64,000 bases of DNA from Leptolinea sp. UBA4782 (GCA_002403095.1 DHHC01000016.1:62001-126000); one strand, 5' to 3'. Counted from the first letter of the stretch, positions 7,661-16,740 are shown. The notes: a model not told the origin generated them from the letters alone. Made by a program: numbers and translations.

Positions 7661-9067
7661 ATGAGCGACTACGACGATTTCAACCCCCCGCCTGGACCAG
7701 AAGTCCAGGCACAACCCCACAACCGGGATGCCGAAGAGGCTGTCCTGGGTTCAGTGCTGATCAACCCTGAAAGCTATTATGAAGTTGCCCAGGTCATCCA
7801 ACCGGATGATTTTTATATCGTCCGCAACCGCTGGATCTGGGAAGCCTGCATCCGCTTGTACGAAAAACGCCAGCCAATTGATTTCGTCACCCTCTCAACC
7901 GAGCTTGAAGAATTCAACCAGCTTACAGAAGTGGGCGGGAAAGCCTACCTGACTTTCTTGCTCAGCAAGACACCCAGCTCGATGTACGCGGAGAATTACG
8001 CCATCTTGATCCGGGATGATTCCATCCGGCGCAAGATGCTGGCCAGCGCAAACGAGATGGCCAAGATGGCATTCGACCGCACCCAGCCGGTAGATATTGT
8101 CCTGGATTCTGCTGAGAAATCGGTCTTCGCGATCAGCGAACGCCAGGCACGCAAAGACCTGCAGCCGATCCGCACGGTCATGGCAGAAACACTCGACCGG
8201 GTGGAACAGCTTTCGCAGCGCGGCGATGAGATCATGGGGGTGCCTACCGGGCTGAAAGACCTGGATCGAATCCTGGGCGGGTTGCAAAAATCGGACCTGC
8301 TGATCATTGCCGGCCGGCCGGGTTCCGGCAAGACCGGTTTCCTGCTTTCAGTAGCCAAGAATGCTGCCCTGCACAATAAGAAACATGTTGCCATGTTCTC
8401 GATGGAAATGTCCAACGAGCAGCTGGCTCAGCGCCTGATTGCCCAGGAGACCGACATTGACACCCAGCGCCTGCGCACCGGCAAACTGCATGAAAATGAG
8501 TGGACCAAGTTCTTCCATACTATCGATGTCTATTCGGACACTGTTATTTTCCTGGATGACACGCCTGCCATTACACCATTACAGTTGCGCACCAAGTGCC
8601 GCCGCCTGGATAATGAATACAAGCTGGACCTGATCCTTGTGGACTACCTGCAGCTGATGGGGGGAGATTTCCGCACTGACAACCGGGTACAGGAAGTCTC
8701 ATTTATCTCAAGGAACTTGAAGATACTGGCACGCGAATTAAATGTTCCAGTAATGGCAGCAGCCCAGCTTTCGCGCGCGGTGGAACAGCGCCAGGATAAA
8801 CGCCCGGTGCTGTCCGATTTGCGTGAATCCGGCAGCCTTGAACAGGATGCAGATATTGTCATGTTCATTCACCGCCCGAACATGCTGGATAAAGAACAGC
8901 TTGCCCTCCCGCAAGATAAGAGAGACCCATTCGAAAAGATCGAGCTTATCGTAGCCAAACACCGCAACGGGCCGACCAGCCCGGGTATTGAAATCATGTT
9001 CAAATATGATGTCACCCGTTTTGAAAATGCTTTAAGTGAAGACGAAATTAAACAAATGAGAAGATGA
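7661..9067 (+). CDS. dnaB: Replicative DNA helicase DnaB
   Basis: Hexameric 5'-3' helicase of the replication fork (468 aa). The N-terminal helical domain begins at about residue 15 (PHNRDAEEAVLGSVL); the RecA-like motor carries Walker A GRPGSGKT at residues 218-225, the Walker B-type stretch DLILVDYLQLM and the arginine-containing region RESGSLEQDADIVMF. All key motifs are intact and no intein is present. The gene begins 2 bp after the BFN gene and overlaps the DnaD-like gene by 4 bp, so helicase and loader factors are made from one transcript. Confidence 0.97.
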   Translation: MSDYDDFNPPPGPEVQAQPHNRDAEEAVLGSVLINPESYYEVAQVIQPDDFYIVRNRWIWEACIRLYEKRQPIDFVTLSTELEEFNQLTEVGGKAYLTFLLSKTPSSMYAENYAILIRDDSIRRKMLASANEMAKMAFDRTQPVDIVLDSAEKSVFAISERQARKDLQPIRTVMAETLDRVEQLSQRGDEIMGVPTGLKDLDRILGGLQKSDLLIIAGRPGSGKTGFLLSVAKNAALHNKKHVAMFSMEMSNEQLAQRLIAQETDIDTQRLRTGKLHENEWTKFFHTIDVYSDTVIFLDDTPAITPLQLRTKCRRLDNEYKLDLILVDYLQLMGGDFRTDNRVQEVSFISRNLKILARELNVPVMAAAQLSRAVEQRQDKRPVLSDLRESGSLEQDADIVMFIHRPNMLDKEQLALPQDKRDPFEKIELIVAKHRNGPTSPGIEIMFKYDVTRFENALSEDEIKQMRR

Positions 9068-9738
9068 ACAAGTTCAAGGGTTTCCCCAGCACCAGGATCA
9101 GGACGATCCGCATACCCGAGATCTTCTTTGAAACGGTATTACCAAAACTGGAAAACCAGCTCCAGCTGCGTACAGCCTTGCTGACCTTCTGGCTCCTGGA
9201 GCAGCAGGAGGGCAATACCCGTTTTCTCAGGCTGGATGATTATCTCAACCCGCCTCCCTGGTTTGTAGAAGACCAGAAAGAAAGCGCCCAAGCCCCGGCC
9301 AGGATCAGGCGGGTGGTAAAAAAGCTTATCGAAATCGGCATGCTCATTTCCGCCCAACCCCTGGGGTATACAGAGGAGATTTACTTCCTGAACTCGGAAC
9401 GCGGCAAAGCCCTTGCTCAAGCCTGCCGGGAGGGCAGTTGGAGGCCCGGTGAAGACATTAATGTAAATACCGGGCGCGAGCGCCGCACTATTTACCAGCT
9501 GTATGAAGAGAATATCGGGCCGCTCACCCCGTTGATCGCAGACACCCTGCGTGACGCTGAGGCAGCTTACCCGCAGGATTGGATCAAGGATGCCATCCAG
9601 GCAGCCGTTGAAAACAACGTGCGCCGCTGGAACTACATTGAAGCCATCCTGGTATCCTGGAAGAAGGAAGGACGTTATGCCCAAACTAAACGAGATTACG
9701 AAGAAAGTTATCGCAAATACTTCCAGGATGAAGGATAA
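9064..9738 (+). CDS. DnaD-domain replication initiation protein
   Basis: A 224-residue protein. The N-terminal half (RTALLTFWLLEQQ, then a winged-helix-like region RIRRVVKKLIEIGML) and the C-terminal half (IYQLYEENIGPLTP, then WIKDAIQAAVENNVRRWNYIEAIL) match the two-part layout of DnaD/DnaB-type primosomal proteins of low-GC Gram-positives; the C-terminal helix set is the DnaD-like domain that binds ssDNA and the initiator complex. It overlaps dnaB by 4 bp and is followed directly by a DnaC-like ATPase, as in the DnaD-DnaI pairs of Firmicutes. The role in recruiting or loading DnaB is inferred from domain and context. Confidence 0.85.
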   Translation: MNKFKGFPSTRIRTIRIPEIFFETVLPKLENQLQLRTALLTFWLLEQQEGNTRFLRLDDYLNPPPWFVEDQKESAQAPARIRRVVKKLIEIGMLISAQPLGYTEEIYFLNSERGKALAQACREGSWRPGEDINVNTGRERRTIYQLYEENIGPLTPLIADTLRDAEAAYPQDWIKDAIQAAVENNVRRWNYIEAILVSWKKEGRYAQTKRDYEESYRKYFQDEG

Positions 9739-9739
9739 C

Positions 9740-11092
9740 ATGCCGCAGGAACCAGGGGACGCTGAAGGTACAGGTGATGTCTGCCCTATTTGCAAGGGAA
9801 AAGGGTATTTATCCCGCGACCTTCCCATCCATCATCCCGAATTCGGCAAGCTGGTTTTGTGCGAATGCCGTAAAGAAGCTGTGGATGCAGAAAACCGCCA
9901 GCGCCTGGTGCGCTTGAGCAACCTCACCGCATTTAAAGATATGACTTTCCAAAATTTCAAGACCGAGGGGCGCCTGGGCCTGGGCGACCAGCAGGTGAAC
10001 TCGCTTAAGCTGGCGTTGAATTCAGCCGTCCATTTCGCCCAGCACCTCGACGGCTGGCTGTTCCTGATGGGGCCGTATGGCTGCGGCAAGACCCACCTGG
10101 CGGCAGCCGTGGCTAACCAGGCTGTGGAAAATGGTGTCCCCACCCTGTTCCTCACAGTCCCGGACCTGCTGGATTGGCTGCGCTTCGCTTATGGCAACCC
10201 GGAACAGACGATGGAATCACGCTTTGATGAGATCCGCAATATCGAACTGCTGGTTCTGGATGACCTCGGGACACAGAATGCCACCCCCTGGGCAGAGGAA
10301 AAGCTGTACCAGATCATCAACCACCGTTACACCAACCGCCTGCCCACCATCATCACCACCAACCAGGGCCTGGCTGAGATTGACGGCCGCATCAGCTCGC
10401 GCCTGCATGACCCCTCGCTGGTAACCACCATCCGCATCAATGCACCGGACTTCCGCTCCCCGATGGTAGACAGCAGCACACCCCAGCTTTCCTCCCTGCC
10501 CTTGCACAGCAAACAGACCTTCAGTAATTTCAGCCTGAGGGAAAATGAGAAGATAAGTCCGGAAGCAAAAAGCAGCCTTGAGAACGCCTACCATGCCGCC
10601 CGCATGTTCTCGGAAGAGCCATCGGGCTGGCTGGTGTTGACCGGGGATTACGGTTGCGGTAAGACCCACCTGGCAGCAGCTATCGGCAACTACCGCACCG
10701 CCATGGGTGAAAGCCCGATGTTCGTGGTGGTGCCTGATCTGCTGGACCACCTGCGGGCTACCTTCAGCCCGAACAGCACCATCCCGTATGACCAGATGTT
10801 TGACCAGGTGCGCACGAATGCGCTGCTCATCCTGGATGACCTGGGAACCCAGAGCGCCACCCCCTGGGCGAAGGAAAAACTCTACCAGATCCTGAACTAC
10901 CGCTACAACGCCGAGCTGCCGACCGTAATCACGACCACCTCTACATTGGATGAGATCGACCCGCGCATCCGCAGCCGCATGCTGCACCAGGGGTTCTGCA
11001 AGTTCCACATCATCACAGCGCCATCCTACCGGTCAACCGCAGTACCCTCCGGCGGCAAATCCGTCAAACCAAGAAGGACCAGGAGCACTTAG
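9740..11092 (+). CDS. DnaC/DnaI-type helicase loader with two tandem AAA+ domains
   Basis: A 450-residue protein holding two complete DnaC-like ATPase modules in one chain. An N-terminal zinc-ribbon-like part (CPIC, later LCEC) precedes module 1: Walker A GPYGCGKT at 111-118, Walker B LLVLDDLG around D174-D175, sensor stretch GRISSRLHD. Module 2 repeats this 191-192 residues later: Walker A GDYGCGKT at 302-309, Walker B LLILDDLG around D366-D367, then PRIRSRMLHQ. Both modules share NATPW/SATPW and KLYQI, so an internal duplication is clear. Ordinary loaders have one module. ATG 9740 has AAGGA 4 nt upstream and starts next to the DnaD stop; ATG 9677 is the alternative. Confidence 0.9.
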   Translation: MPQEPGDAEGTGDVCPICKGKGYLSRDLPIHHPEFGKLVLCECRKEAVDAENRQRLVRLSNLTAFKDMTFQNFKTEGRLGLGDQQVNSLKLALNSAVHFAQHLDGWLFLMGPYGCGKTHLAAAVANQAVENGVPTLFLTVPDLLDWLRFAYGNPEQTMESRFDEIRNIELLVLDDLGTQNATPWAEEKLYQIINHRYTNRLPTIITTNQGLAEIDGRISSRLHDPSLVTTIRINAPDFRSPMVDSSTPQLSSLPLHSKQTFSNFSLRENEKISPEAKSSLENAYHAARMFSEEPSGWLVLTGDYGCGKTHLAAAIGNYRTAMGESPMFVVVPDLLDHLRATFSPNSTIPYDQMFDQVRTNALLILDDLGTQSATPWAKEKLYQILNYRYNAELPTVITTTSTLDEIDPRIRSRMLHQGFCKFHIITAPSYRSTAVPSGGKSVKPRRTRST

Positions 11093-11122
11093 CAATCGGG
11101 CAGGGAATTTCTGCAATTTTCC

Positions 11123-11151
11123 TTGACAGATATTTACCTGACCTATACAAT
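11123..11151 (+). promoter_or_regulatory. Promoter of the btuFCD operon
   Basis: TTGACA (11123-11128), a 17-nt spacer and TACAAT (11146-11151) make a near-consensus promoter. The start point would be near 11158, just before the cobalamin riboswitch. Confidence 0.75.
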
Positions 11152-11170
11152 GATTAACAATTGAATATTT

Positions 11171-11294
11171 GCTGCATGCGTGCCTTCTCCCCGGATGGAA
11201 AGGCTTAATGGCGAAACCGGTGCAAGTCCGGTGCTGTTGCGCAACTGTATGGTCGCTTTTTTAAGTGACCGAGCCAGGTCGCCCTCCAGGCAGC
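11171..11294 (+). ncRNA. Cobalamin riboswitch
   Basis: The core wording of the B12 aptamer is present in order: a GGAAAGGCTTAATGGCGAA segment, ACCGGTGCAAGTCCGGTGC, then GCGCAACTGTA and, after a variable hairpin (GGTCGCTT with AAGTGACC), the GAGCCAGGTCGCC 3' element. GCTGC at 11171-11175 can pair with GCAGC at 11290-11294 as the closing P1 stem. It sits between a strong promoter and an intrinsic terminator ahead of btuF. Cobalamin binding is expected to shut off the transporter operon. Confidence 0.9.
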
Positions 11295-11359
11295 GTTTGC
11301 CACAATCCTCGCTGAAAGGAGGTGGAAACCCGGCTGAGCCGTGATATCCCCGAAAATTT

Positions 11360-11393
11360 CTTCCCTGGCAATGTGGCAGGGAAGCAGTTTTTT
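11360..11393 (+). terminator. Riboswitch-controlled intrinsic terminator
   Basis: CTTCCCTG (11360-11367) and CAGGGAAG (11377-11384) form an 8-bp stem followed by CAG and six Ts (11388-11393). It lies in the leader upstream of btuF, after the cobalamin aptamer, so control at the level of transcription termination is the simplest reading. Confidence 0.75.
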
Positions 11394-11476
11394 AACTGCC
11401 GGACCCCAGAAAGGGACAATACTGGCAAGTTGATTAATATACTGGACTGTACACCATAACGAAATTGGAGTATTCG

Positions 11477-12394
11477 ATGACCATGAAAAAAACTATCATT
11501 TTTGCACTGCTGGTTACCCTCCTGCTGCTGACAGCGTGCAAACCTGTAACACCCCAAACTTACACTGATTTCTTGCAGCGTGAAGTTACCCTCACGCAGC
11601 CTGCCCAGCGCATCGTTTCCCTGGCGCCCTCAAACACCGAGCTGCTTTTTGCCGTTGGTGCCGGAGAGCAGGTTGTTGGAAGAGAAGACTTTTCCGATTA
11701 TCCGGCTGAAGCCCTCGATGTGCCCTCAGTGGGCGGCTCTATGGGTGATTACAACCTCGAAGCCATTGTCGCCTTGCAGCCTGACCTGGTGCTGTTGACC
11801 GAATTACACTCCCCCGAACTGGTCCATTCGCTAGAAGGGTTGGGACTGACCGTATTCTACCTGGGCAACCCGGTTGTGCTCGAAGACCTGTACACGAACA
11901 TTGAGACTGTTGGCAAACTTACCGGCCATGAAAAAGAAGCTGCCGCACTGGTTGCAGACCTCACCAGCCGGGTAAGCAAAGTCGATGAGCTGGTGGCAGG
12001 CACTGCCAACCGCCCGGTAATTTTTTATGAACTGGATGCCACCGATCCAGCCAAGCCCTGGACTGCAGGTCCAGGCACCTTTGTTGACCAGCTGGTCAGC
12101 CGGGCTGGCGGCGTGAACCTGGGAAGCAGCCTGGATGGCGCCTGGGTTCAGATCAGCCAGGAAGAACTCATTATCCGGGATCCCGACATGATCTTCCTGG
12201 GTGACGCAGCTTACGGAACCACTCCCGAACAGGTTGCCGCCAGGGCGGGCTGGGAAAACCTGCAGGCAGTCACCAAGGGACAGATTTCCTCCTTCGATGA
12301 CGACCTGGTTTCCCGCCCCGGGCCGCGCCTGGTGGATGGGCTGATCGAGTTCGCCCGCCTGCTCCATCCTGAGATCGCAGACCAGCTTCCATAA
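11477..12394 (+). CDS. btuF: Cobalamin ABC transporter substrate-binding lipoprotein
   Basis: Extracellular binding protein of the BtuF/FhuD helical-backbone family. A signal peptide ends in the lipobox LLLTAC, so the protein is lipid-anchored. The characteristic opening RIVSLAPSNTELLFAVGAG is followed by the LEAIVALQPDLVLL stretch and, at the C-terminus, SRPGPRLVDGLIEFARLLHP. ATG 11477 has TTGGAG at a good distance upstream; the in-frame TTG at 11465 is unlikely. The gene is downstream of a cobalamin riboswitch and is followed 2 bp later by the permease gene, which fixes the substrate as cobalamin or a related corrinoid with good confidence. Confidence 0.92.
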   Translation: MTMKKTIIFALLVTLLLLTACKPVTPQTYTDFLQREVTLTQPAQRIVSLAPSNTELLFAVGAGEQVVGREDFSDYPAEALDVPSVGGSMGDYNLEAIVALQPDLVLLTELHSPELVHSLEGLGLTVFYLGNPVVLEDLYTNIETVGKLTGHEKEAAALVADLTSRVSKVDELVAGTANRPVIFYELDATDPAKPWTAGPGTFVDQLVSRAGGVNLGSSLDGAWVQISQEELIIRDPDMIFLGDAAYGTTPEQVAARAGWENLQAVTKGQISSFDDDLVSRPGPRLVDGLIEFARLLHPEIADQLP

Positions 12395-12396
12395 TC

Positions 12397-13419
12397 ATGA
12401 AAGAAAACACTGCCCGCCCTTACCTGGTCACCCTGGCCATCTTGCTGGCAGCCATGCTGCTTAGCGTGGCGGTGGGCAGTGTTGTGATTCCGCTCAAAGA
12501 TATCTTTGCTGTGTTCTGGCAGGGGATCACCGGCAGCCTGGGGGAACAGATCCCTCCAGAGGCTGCCATTATTTTTAAGCTGCGCCTGCCGCGCACCATC
12601 CTGCTCGCCCTGACGGGCGCAGCGTTAGCCAGCAGCGGGGCAGCCTACCAGGGCCTTTTTCGCAACCCGCTGGCTGACCCGTACGTGATCGGTGTCGCAT
12701 CCGGCGCAGGCCTTGGCGCGGTGATCGCCATGTCCATCCGCTGGCCGTATGAATGGGCTTCCACGTTTATCATCCCGGTAGTTGCCTTTGCAGCCGGTTT
12801 GGTTACCGTACTGCTGGTAGTAGTCCTGGCGCGGGTAAACCGCACCTCTTCCAGCACCAGCCTTGTGCTGGCAGGCGTAGCAATCAGTTCTTTTACCACT
12901 GCGGTTTCATCCTTTGTGATGCTCAAATCCACCGGCGAGCTGCGCCGTTCAATGGTCTGGCTGCTGGGCGGTTCCACTCTCAGCGGCTGGCAGCCGGTGC
13001 TGGGGATGCTGCCGTATGCTGTGCTGGGAATTGGGGCGCTGCTGACCATGGGGTATACCCTGAATGTGATGCAGTTCGGTGATGAACAAGCGGCCCAGAT
13101 GGGGCTGCGAGTTGGGCGCAGGCGCCTGGTTGTGATCGTAGCGGCTTCCCTCACGACTGCAGCTGCAGTGTCATTTTCAGGGGTGATCGGTTTTGTCGGC
13201 TTGATTACTCCCCATATTGTGCGCCTGCTTGCCGGAGGAAATTACCGCCGCATTCTGCCGCTCTCCACCCTGGCTGGCGCAGCCTTCCTGCTGCTGTCGG
13301 ATATTCTCGCCCGGGTGGTGATTGCGCCCCAGGAAGTCCCGGTGGGTATCATCACCGCTTTGACCGGGGCACCGTTCTTTATCTGGGTGCTGCGCCGCTC
13401 CCGCCCCGAGGAGGTATAA
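12397..13419 (+). CDS. btuC: Cobalamin ABC transporter permease
   Basis: A 340-residue integral membrane protein of the FecCD/BtuC family with about ten hydrophobic helices. Signature regions are LRLPRTILLALTGAALASSGAAYQGLFRNPLADPYVIGVASGAGLGA (split here as the usual RLPR and NPLADP motifs) and the C-terminal SFSGVIGFVGLITPHIVRLL, which contacts the ATPase. It would form a homodimeric channel with two BtuD subunits. It lies 2 bp after btuF and 2 bp before btuD. Confidence 0.94.
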   Translation: MKENTARPYLVTLAILLAAMLLSVAVGSVVIPLKDIFAVFWQGITGSLGEQIPPEAAIIFKLRLPRTILLALTGAALASSGAAYQGLFRNPLADPYVIGVASGAGLGAVIAMSIRWPYEWASTFIIPVVAFAAGLVTVLLVVVLARVNRTSSSTSLVLAGVAISSFTTAVSSFVMLKSTGELRRSMVWLLGGSTLSGWQPVLGMLPYAVLGIGALLTMGYTLNVMQFGDEQAAQMGLRVGRRRLVVIVAASLTTAAAVSFSGVIGFVGLITPHIVRLLAGGNYRRILPLSTLAGAAFLLLSDILARVVIAPQEVPVGIITALTGAPFFIWVLRRSRPEEV

Positions 13420-13421
13420 CC

Positions 13422-14195
13422 ATGCTCGAATTACTGGATGTCCACGCCGGCTATCTGAATAAATCCATCCTGCAGGGCATTAACTTTACCGCCAGCCCGG
13501 GAGAAGTGACTGCCCTGGTCGGCCCCAATGGCGCAGGGAAAACCACCCTGATCCGCGCCATCAGCGGGGTCTTGCCGCTGCAGCAGGGCAGCATCCATGC
13601 CTTTGGAAAAGATATCCAAACCCTCAGCGCAGCCCAGCGCGCCCGCATGGTCGCCGTGGTACCGCAAGCAACCCAGCTGCCGCCTGCCTTCACCGGCTGG
13701 CAGACCGTTGTGCTGGGGCGCACGCCGTATGTAAACTGGCTGGGAAACCTTTCTCACCGCGATGAAACCATAACCCGCGATGCCATGAGGCAAACCGCCA
13801 CCCTGGAGCTGGCAAACCGGCAGGTCGGGCAGCTCTCCGGTGGCGAGCAGCAGCGTCTGCTGCTGGCACGCGCCCTGGCACAGGCTGCTCCCATCCTGGT
13901 GCTGGATGAACCCACCACCCACCTCGATATCCAGTTCCAGTTCAACCTGCTGGCTGATGTCCGCCGCCTGGCCGAGGACCAAAACCTGGTGGTTGTGATG
14001 GCGATGCACGACCTCAACCTGGTAAGCCGTTTTTGTGATAAGGTGGTGCTGCTGAACGGCGGGAAGCTGGTTTCTTACGGAGCTCCTGCCGAGGTACTCA
14101 CTGCCGAGCGCCTGAGCGAGGTATACAGGATCAAGATCGAGCTGCACCCCGATGGAAAAGAAGGGCAGTTCTTCATCATGCCCACCCTCGACTGA
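13422..14195 (+). CDS. btuD: Cobalamin ABC transporter ATP-binding protein
   Basis: Cytoplasmic ATPase subunit (257 aa). Walker A is GPNGAGKTT at about residues 34-42, the ABC signature is LSGGEQQR, Walker B is ILVLDEPTTHLD and the switch histidine lies in MAMHDLN. Length and motif order match BtuD/FhuC-type subunits. It is the last gene of the riboswitch-controlled operon; the next gene (14239) appears to have its own -10 element. Confidence 0.94.
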   Translation: MLELLDVHAGYLNKSILQGINFTASPGEVTALVGPNGAGKTTLIRAISGVLPLQQGSIHAFGKDIQTLSAAQRARMVAVVPQATQLPPAFTGWQTVVLGRTPYVNWLGNLSHRDETITRDAMRQTATLELANRQVGQLSGGEQQRLLLARALAQAAPILVLDEPTTHLDIQFQFNLLADVRRLAEDQNLVVVMAMHDLNLVSRFCDKVVLLNGGKLVSYGAPAEVLTAERLSEVYRIKIELHPDGKEGQFFIMPTLD

Positions 14196-14223
14196 TCGCC
14201 CGGAAAACCCTGCAACCCTGGCA

Positions 14224-14232
14224 TGTTATAAT
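14224..14232 (+). promoter_or_regulatory. Extended -10 (TGTTATAAT) 6 nt before a start codon
   Basis: TGT plus TATAAT (14227-14232) is an extended -10 element ending 6 nt before ATG 14239. No Shine-Dalgarno sequence fits between them, so the LysM lipoprotein mRNA is probably leaderless. Confidence 0.6.
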
Positions 14233-14238
14233 CCCGCC

Positions 14239-15201
14239 ATGCAGCCTATAAGAAGAAGATGGACCGGCTTTGCCCTGGCACTGATCCTGCTGGTGCAGAC
14301 AGCCGCCTGCAGTCCACAAAAGCCTCCTTCAACAGCGACCTGGGTGGAAACGATTCACGCTATCACCCTGTCCCCTTACATCCAAAACACCAAAACTCCC
14401 ACACCCGAACCATCTCCCGAGGGCACTCCCGCCCCGCTGCCGTCTCCCACCCCGACGCCTATTTTGCATACGGTAACCGCTGGCGAATCGTTCGGCACAA
14501 TTGCCGTGAAGTACGGCATTACGGTCGATGCCCTGATCATTGCCAACCCTACCGTCAACCCGAATGCCATCCCGGTTGGTACGGTGCTGAGTATCCCGGC
14601 AGCGCCTGCAGAAGGAGACTCTGCGAGCGTGCTGCCTACCCCCATTCCGGTCACCTTGCAGGCGCCTGCCTGCTACCAGGACACTGCATGGCGCATCATC
14701 TGCTTCCTGGACTCATCCAACCCGTCTGCAACTCCCATCGAAGGGGTCAGCGCAACCCTGCGCTACCTGTCTGCGGATGGCACCCTTAAAGAGGCAGTTG
14801 CTTATTCACTCCTGAACCGGATCCCAGCTGGCGGCACGCTACCGTTGTATGCTGTCTTCCCGGCCGACAAGACCTGGAATGGCAGCATGGATGCTGAATT
14901 GCGCTCGGCTATTCCATCCCTGGCAGTGAGCAGCACGGTCGAAGTTTCAGGAACTGCAATAGAACTCAACGCTGAAGGCACATCTGCCCGGGTAACAGGA
15001 AAGATTACCGCAGGGGATGCCGGTGCGGGGGAGTACTGGGTGCTGCTGGTTGGCAGGAATGGGCAGGGGAAAATTACCACGGCACGGCGCTTCAGCGTGA
15101 ATTTGCCGGCTGGTGAAACCAGCGTGGAATTTGCTTTCCAGGTATACAGCCTTTCAGGTATGATCGAGACTGTGGATGTGCTGGCGGAACCAGCCCCCTA
15201 A
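14239..15201 (+). CDS. LysM-domain lipoprotein
   Basis: A 320-residue exported protein. The signal peptide ends with the lipobox QTAAC (cysteine 24), then a Thr/Pro-rich linker (TPTPEPSPEG) leads to one LysM domain at about residues 76-121 (HTVTAGESFGTIAVKYGI, ANPTVNPNAIPVGT), which binds peptidoglycan or related glycans. The C-terminal half resembles a beta-sandwich (CFLDSSNPSATPIEGVSATLRYL) of unknown function. The start at 14239 is set by the extended -10 box just upstream and places the basic signal N-region (MQPIRRRW) correctly. A longer reading frame opens at 14152 inside btuD but gives a poor N-terminus. Confidence 0.8.
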   Translation: MQPIRRRWTGFALALILLVQTAACSPQKPPSTATWVETIHAITLSPYIQNTKTPTPEPSPEGTPAPLPSPTPTPILHTVTAGESFGTIAVKYGITVDALIIANPTVNPNAIPVGTVLSIPAAPAEGDSASVLPTPIPVTLQAPACYQDTAWRIICFLDSSNPSATPIEGVSATLRYLSADGTLKEAVAYSLLNRIPAGGTLPLYAVFPADKTWNGSMDAELRSAIPSLAVSSTVEVSGTAIELNAEGTSARVTGKITAGDAGAGEYWVLLVGRNGQGKITTARRFSVNLPAGETSVEFAFQVYSLSGMIETVDVLAEPAP

Positions 15202-15210
15202 TATACAACA

Positions 15211-16623
15211 CTAATCCCAGATCAGGAATGACCCGTTGCTGCAAACCGGGGCAGCGGTCTCTTGCTGAAGGCAGACCTGGTAGAACAACAGGTCGCCGTT
15301 CTGTTTATCCCCCATTGGCTCAAGGCTGATACTGGCGCGGCCGTTTTCGTCGGTTGCGGGCAGATTCCCTTCAAAAACCAGGCTTCCATCCGGGTTGCGC
15401 ACTACCAGTTCAGCCTGGATACCAGGCACTGGTTGAGCGCTGTAGCGCTGCTCCAAGAGGATTGAAATAACCTGGATCTCCTTTATCGAGAGGCGCGGGA
15501 ACTTAACACTGGTGCCCAGGAGCACTTCCTCCGGCTGTACGATCCCGCCCGGGATGACAGGCTTGACCGCCTCCAGGTATTGCCGCCCTAAAGCAGCCGG
15601 GAGTGTCTTGTAAGCTTCGCGTGCATTCGGGTCATAATCCAGGCAGTAGGCCTGGAAGCACTGGCGGTAGACGCTGCTATCCGGGACCAGGCTGATCTCG
15701 TTTACCGGGTAACCTGAAACAGCCAGCCCGCCGTGCATGCTGATGTAATTGTCCAGCGGGATGGGGACGTGATACCCCAAACCACCTTCCACCTGTACGA
15801 AAACCATATTATCGGTGATGTCATACTGCTGCGTGGTCATCACGCCTGGCTGTACCCCGACTATTGATGGGACAGGGCGCAGCTGGACATTTTCGGGAGT
15901 ATCGGGGCTGGCATACACCGCGATATTGGTAAATACCTGCTCCAGGTTTCCATCGGCGGCGGTGTACACCGGCGTCAGGGGGATGCCGCTGAATGCCTCC
16001 CCTCCCAGACTTTGCAAAGCGGATGTAAAACTGGATGGATACAGGTCCAGGATGGGTTTAAAAGAAACAGGCGGGACATAAGTACAGGCGCTGCCGCAAG
16101 CTGTTGCCCCGTAGGGCAGCAATTGGACCGGTGAAGCCGGGTTATGCAAATTGATGTAAAAACCAACCCTGGCGAAGTATTGCTCAATCCTGCCCTCTGC
16201 ATAGTTGTAGCGGGGTTTATCCAGCGGCCGCCCGGCATTCTCTACCCCCAGCTGTTCAATCAAGGGAATGAAATCAGGGAAGATGGCACTGTTATCCACT
16301 TCCTTGTTGAGCGGGATGCCAAGTTGTGAACCCAGCGGGGACAGGGAGAACCGGCTGGCACCGTTCAGGTTGGTGTTGGCGCAAATGCGGGCGTTTGCCA
16401 TGAGCTGGCAGCGCAGGTAATCTTCTACCGTCACCTCGGCGATGGCCGGGCCAAAGACTTCTTCTCCACCCTTATCCATATAGAACTCTTTAAGCTGGAT
16501 ATCCACCGGCAAGGTTCCAGGAAGAGTGTGCGCCGTTGAGGAGGTAGCTTGACCGCAGCCAGCCAGCAGGAAGGCACTCAGGATAAAAAACAGCCGCGGC
16601 AATGAAAGGTTTGGTCTTTTCAT
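15211..16623 (-). CDS. Lipoprotein with LGFP-like repeats
   Basis: A 470-residue lipoprotein (signal peptide, lipobox LLAGC). Several segments of the type FYMDKGGEEVFGPAI, LGGEAFSGIPLTPVY with a following LEQVFTNIAVY, and HGGLAVSGYPVNEI with a following YRQCFQAYCLDYDP repeat the pattern of a Gly-Gly, Phe/Gly-x-Pro turn, then an aromatic strand. This resembles the LGFP-like repeats common in Chloroflexota and actinobacterial surface proteins. The C-terminal 130 residues look like a separate beta domain (VKFPRLSIKEIQVISILLEQRYSAQPVPG region). Function is unknown. A CCGGAAG/CTTCCGG hairpin lies in the leader (16640-16657). Confidence 0.65.
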   Translation of the reverse strand: MKRPNLSLPRLFFILSAFLLAGCGQATSSTAHTLPGTLPVDIQLKEFYMDKGGEEVFGPAIAEVTVEDYLRCQLMANARICANTNLNGASRFSLSPLGSQLGIPLNKEVDNSAIFPDFIPLIEQLGVENAGRPLDKPRYNYAEGRIEQYFARVGFYINLHNPASPVQLLPYGATACGSACTYVPPVSFKPILDLYPSSFTSALQSLGGEAFSGIPLTPVYTAADGNLEQVFTNIAVYASPDTPENVQLRPVPSIVGVQPGVMTTQQYDITDNMVFVQVEGGLGYHVPIPLDNYISMHGGLAVSGYPVNEISLVPDSSVYRQCFQAYCLDYDPNAREAYKTLPAALGRQYLEAVKPVIPGGIVQPEEVLLGTSVKFPRLSIKEIQVISILLEQRYSAQPVPGIQAELVVRNPDGSLVFEGNLPATDENGRASISLEPMGDKQNGDLLFYQVCLQQETAAPVCSNGSFLIWD

Positions 16624-16740
16624 AACGAATCAACATAAACCGGAAGTGATCTTCCGGCAAAGCATAGATTCATTTTAGCCCAGGGATTCGGAATACGCAA
16701 CGTGCAGCAGGTGATTAATACTTACGGGTAGTCTTTAAGC

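Noticed and set aside
10217..11008. 263-codon minus-strand frame opposite the DnaC-like gene
   Set aside because: It is the antisense shadow of the duplicated AAA+ modules; no motif and no start signals.
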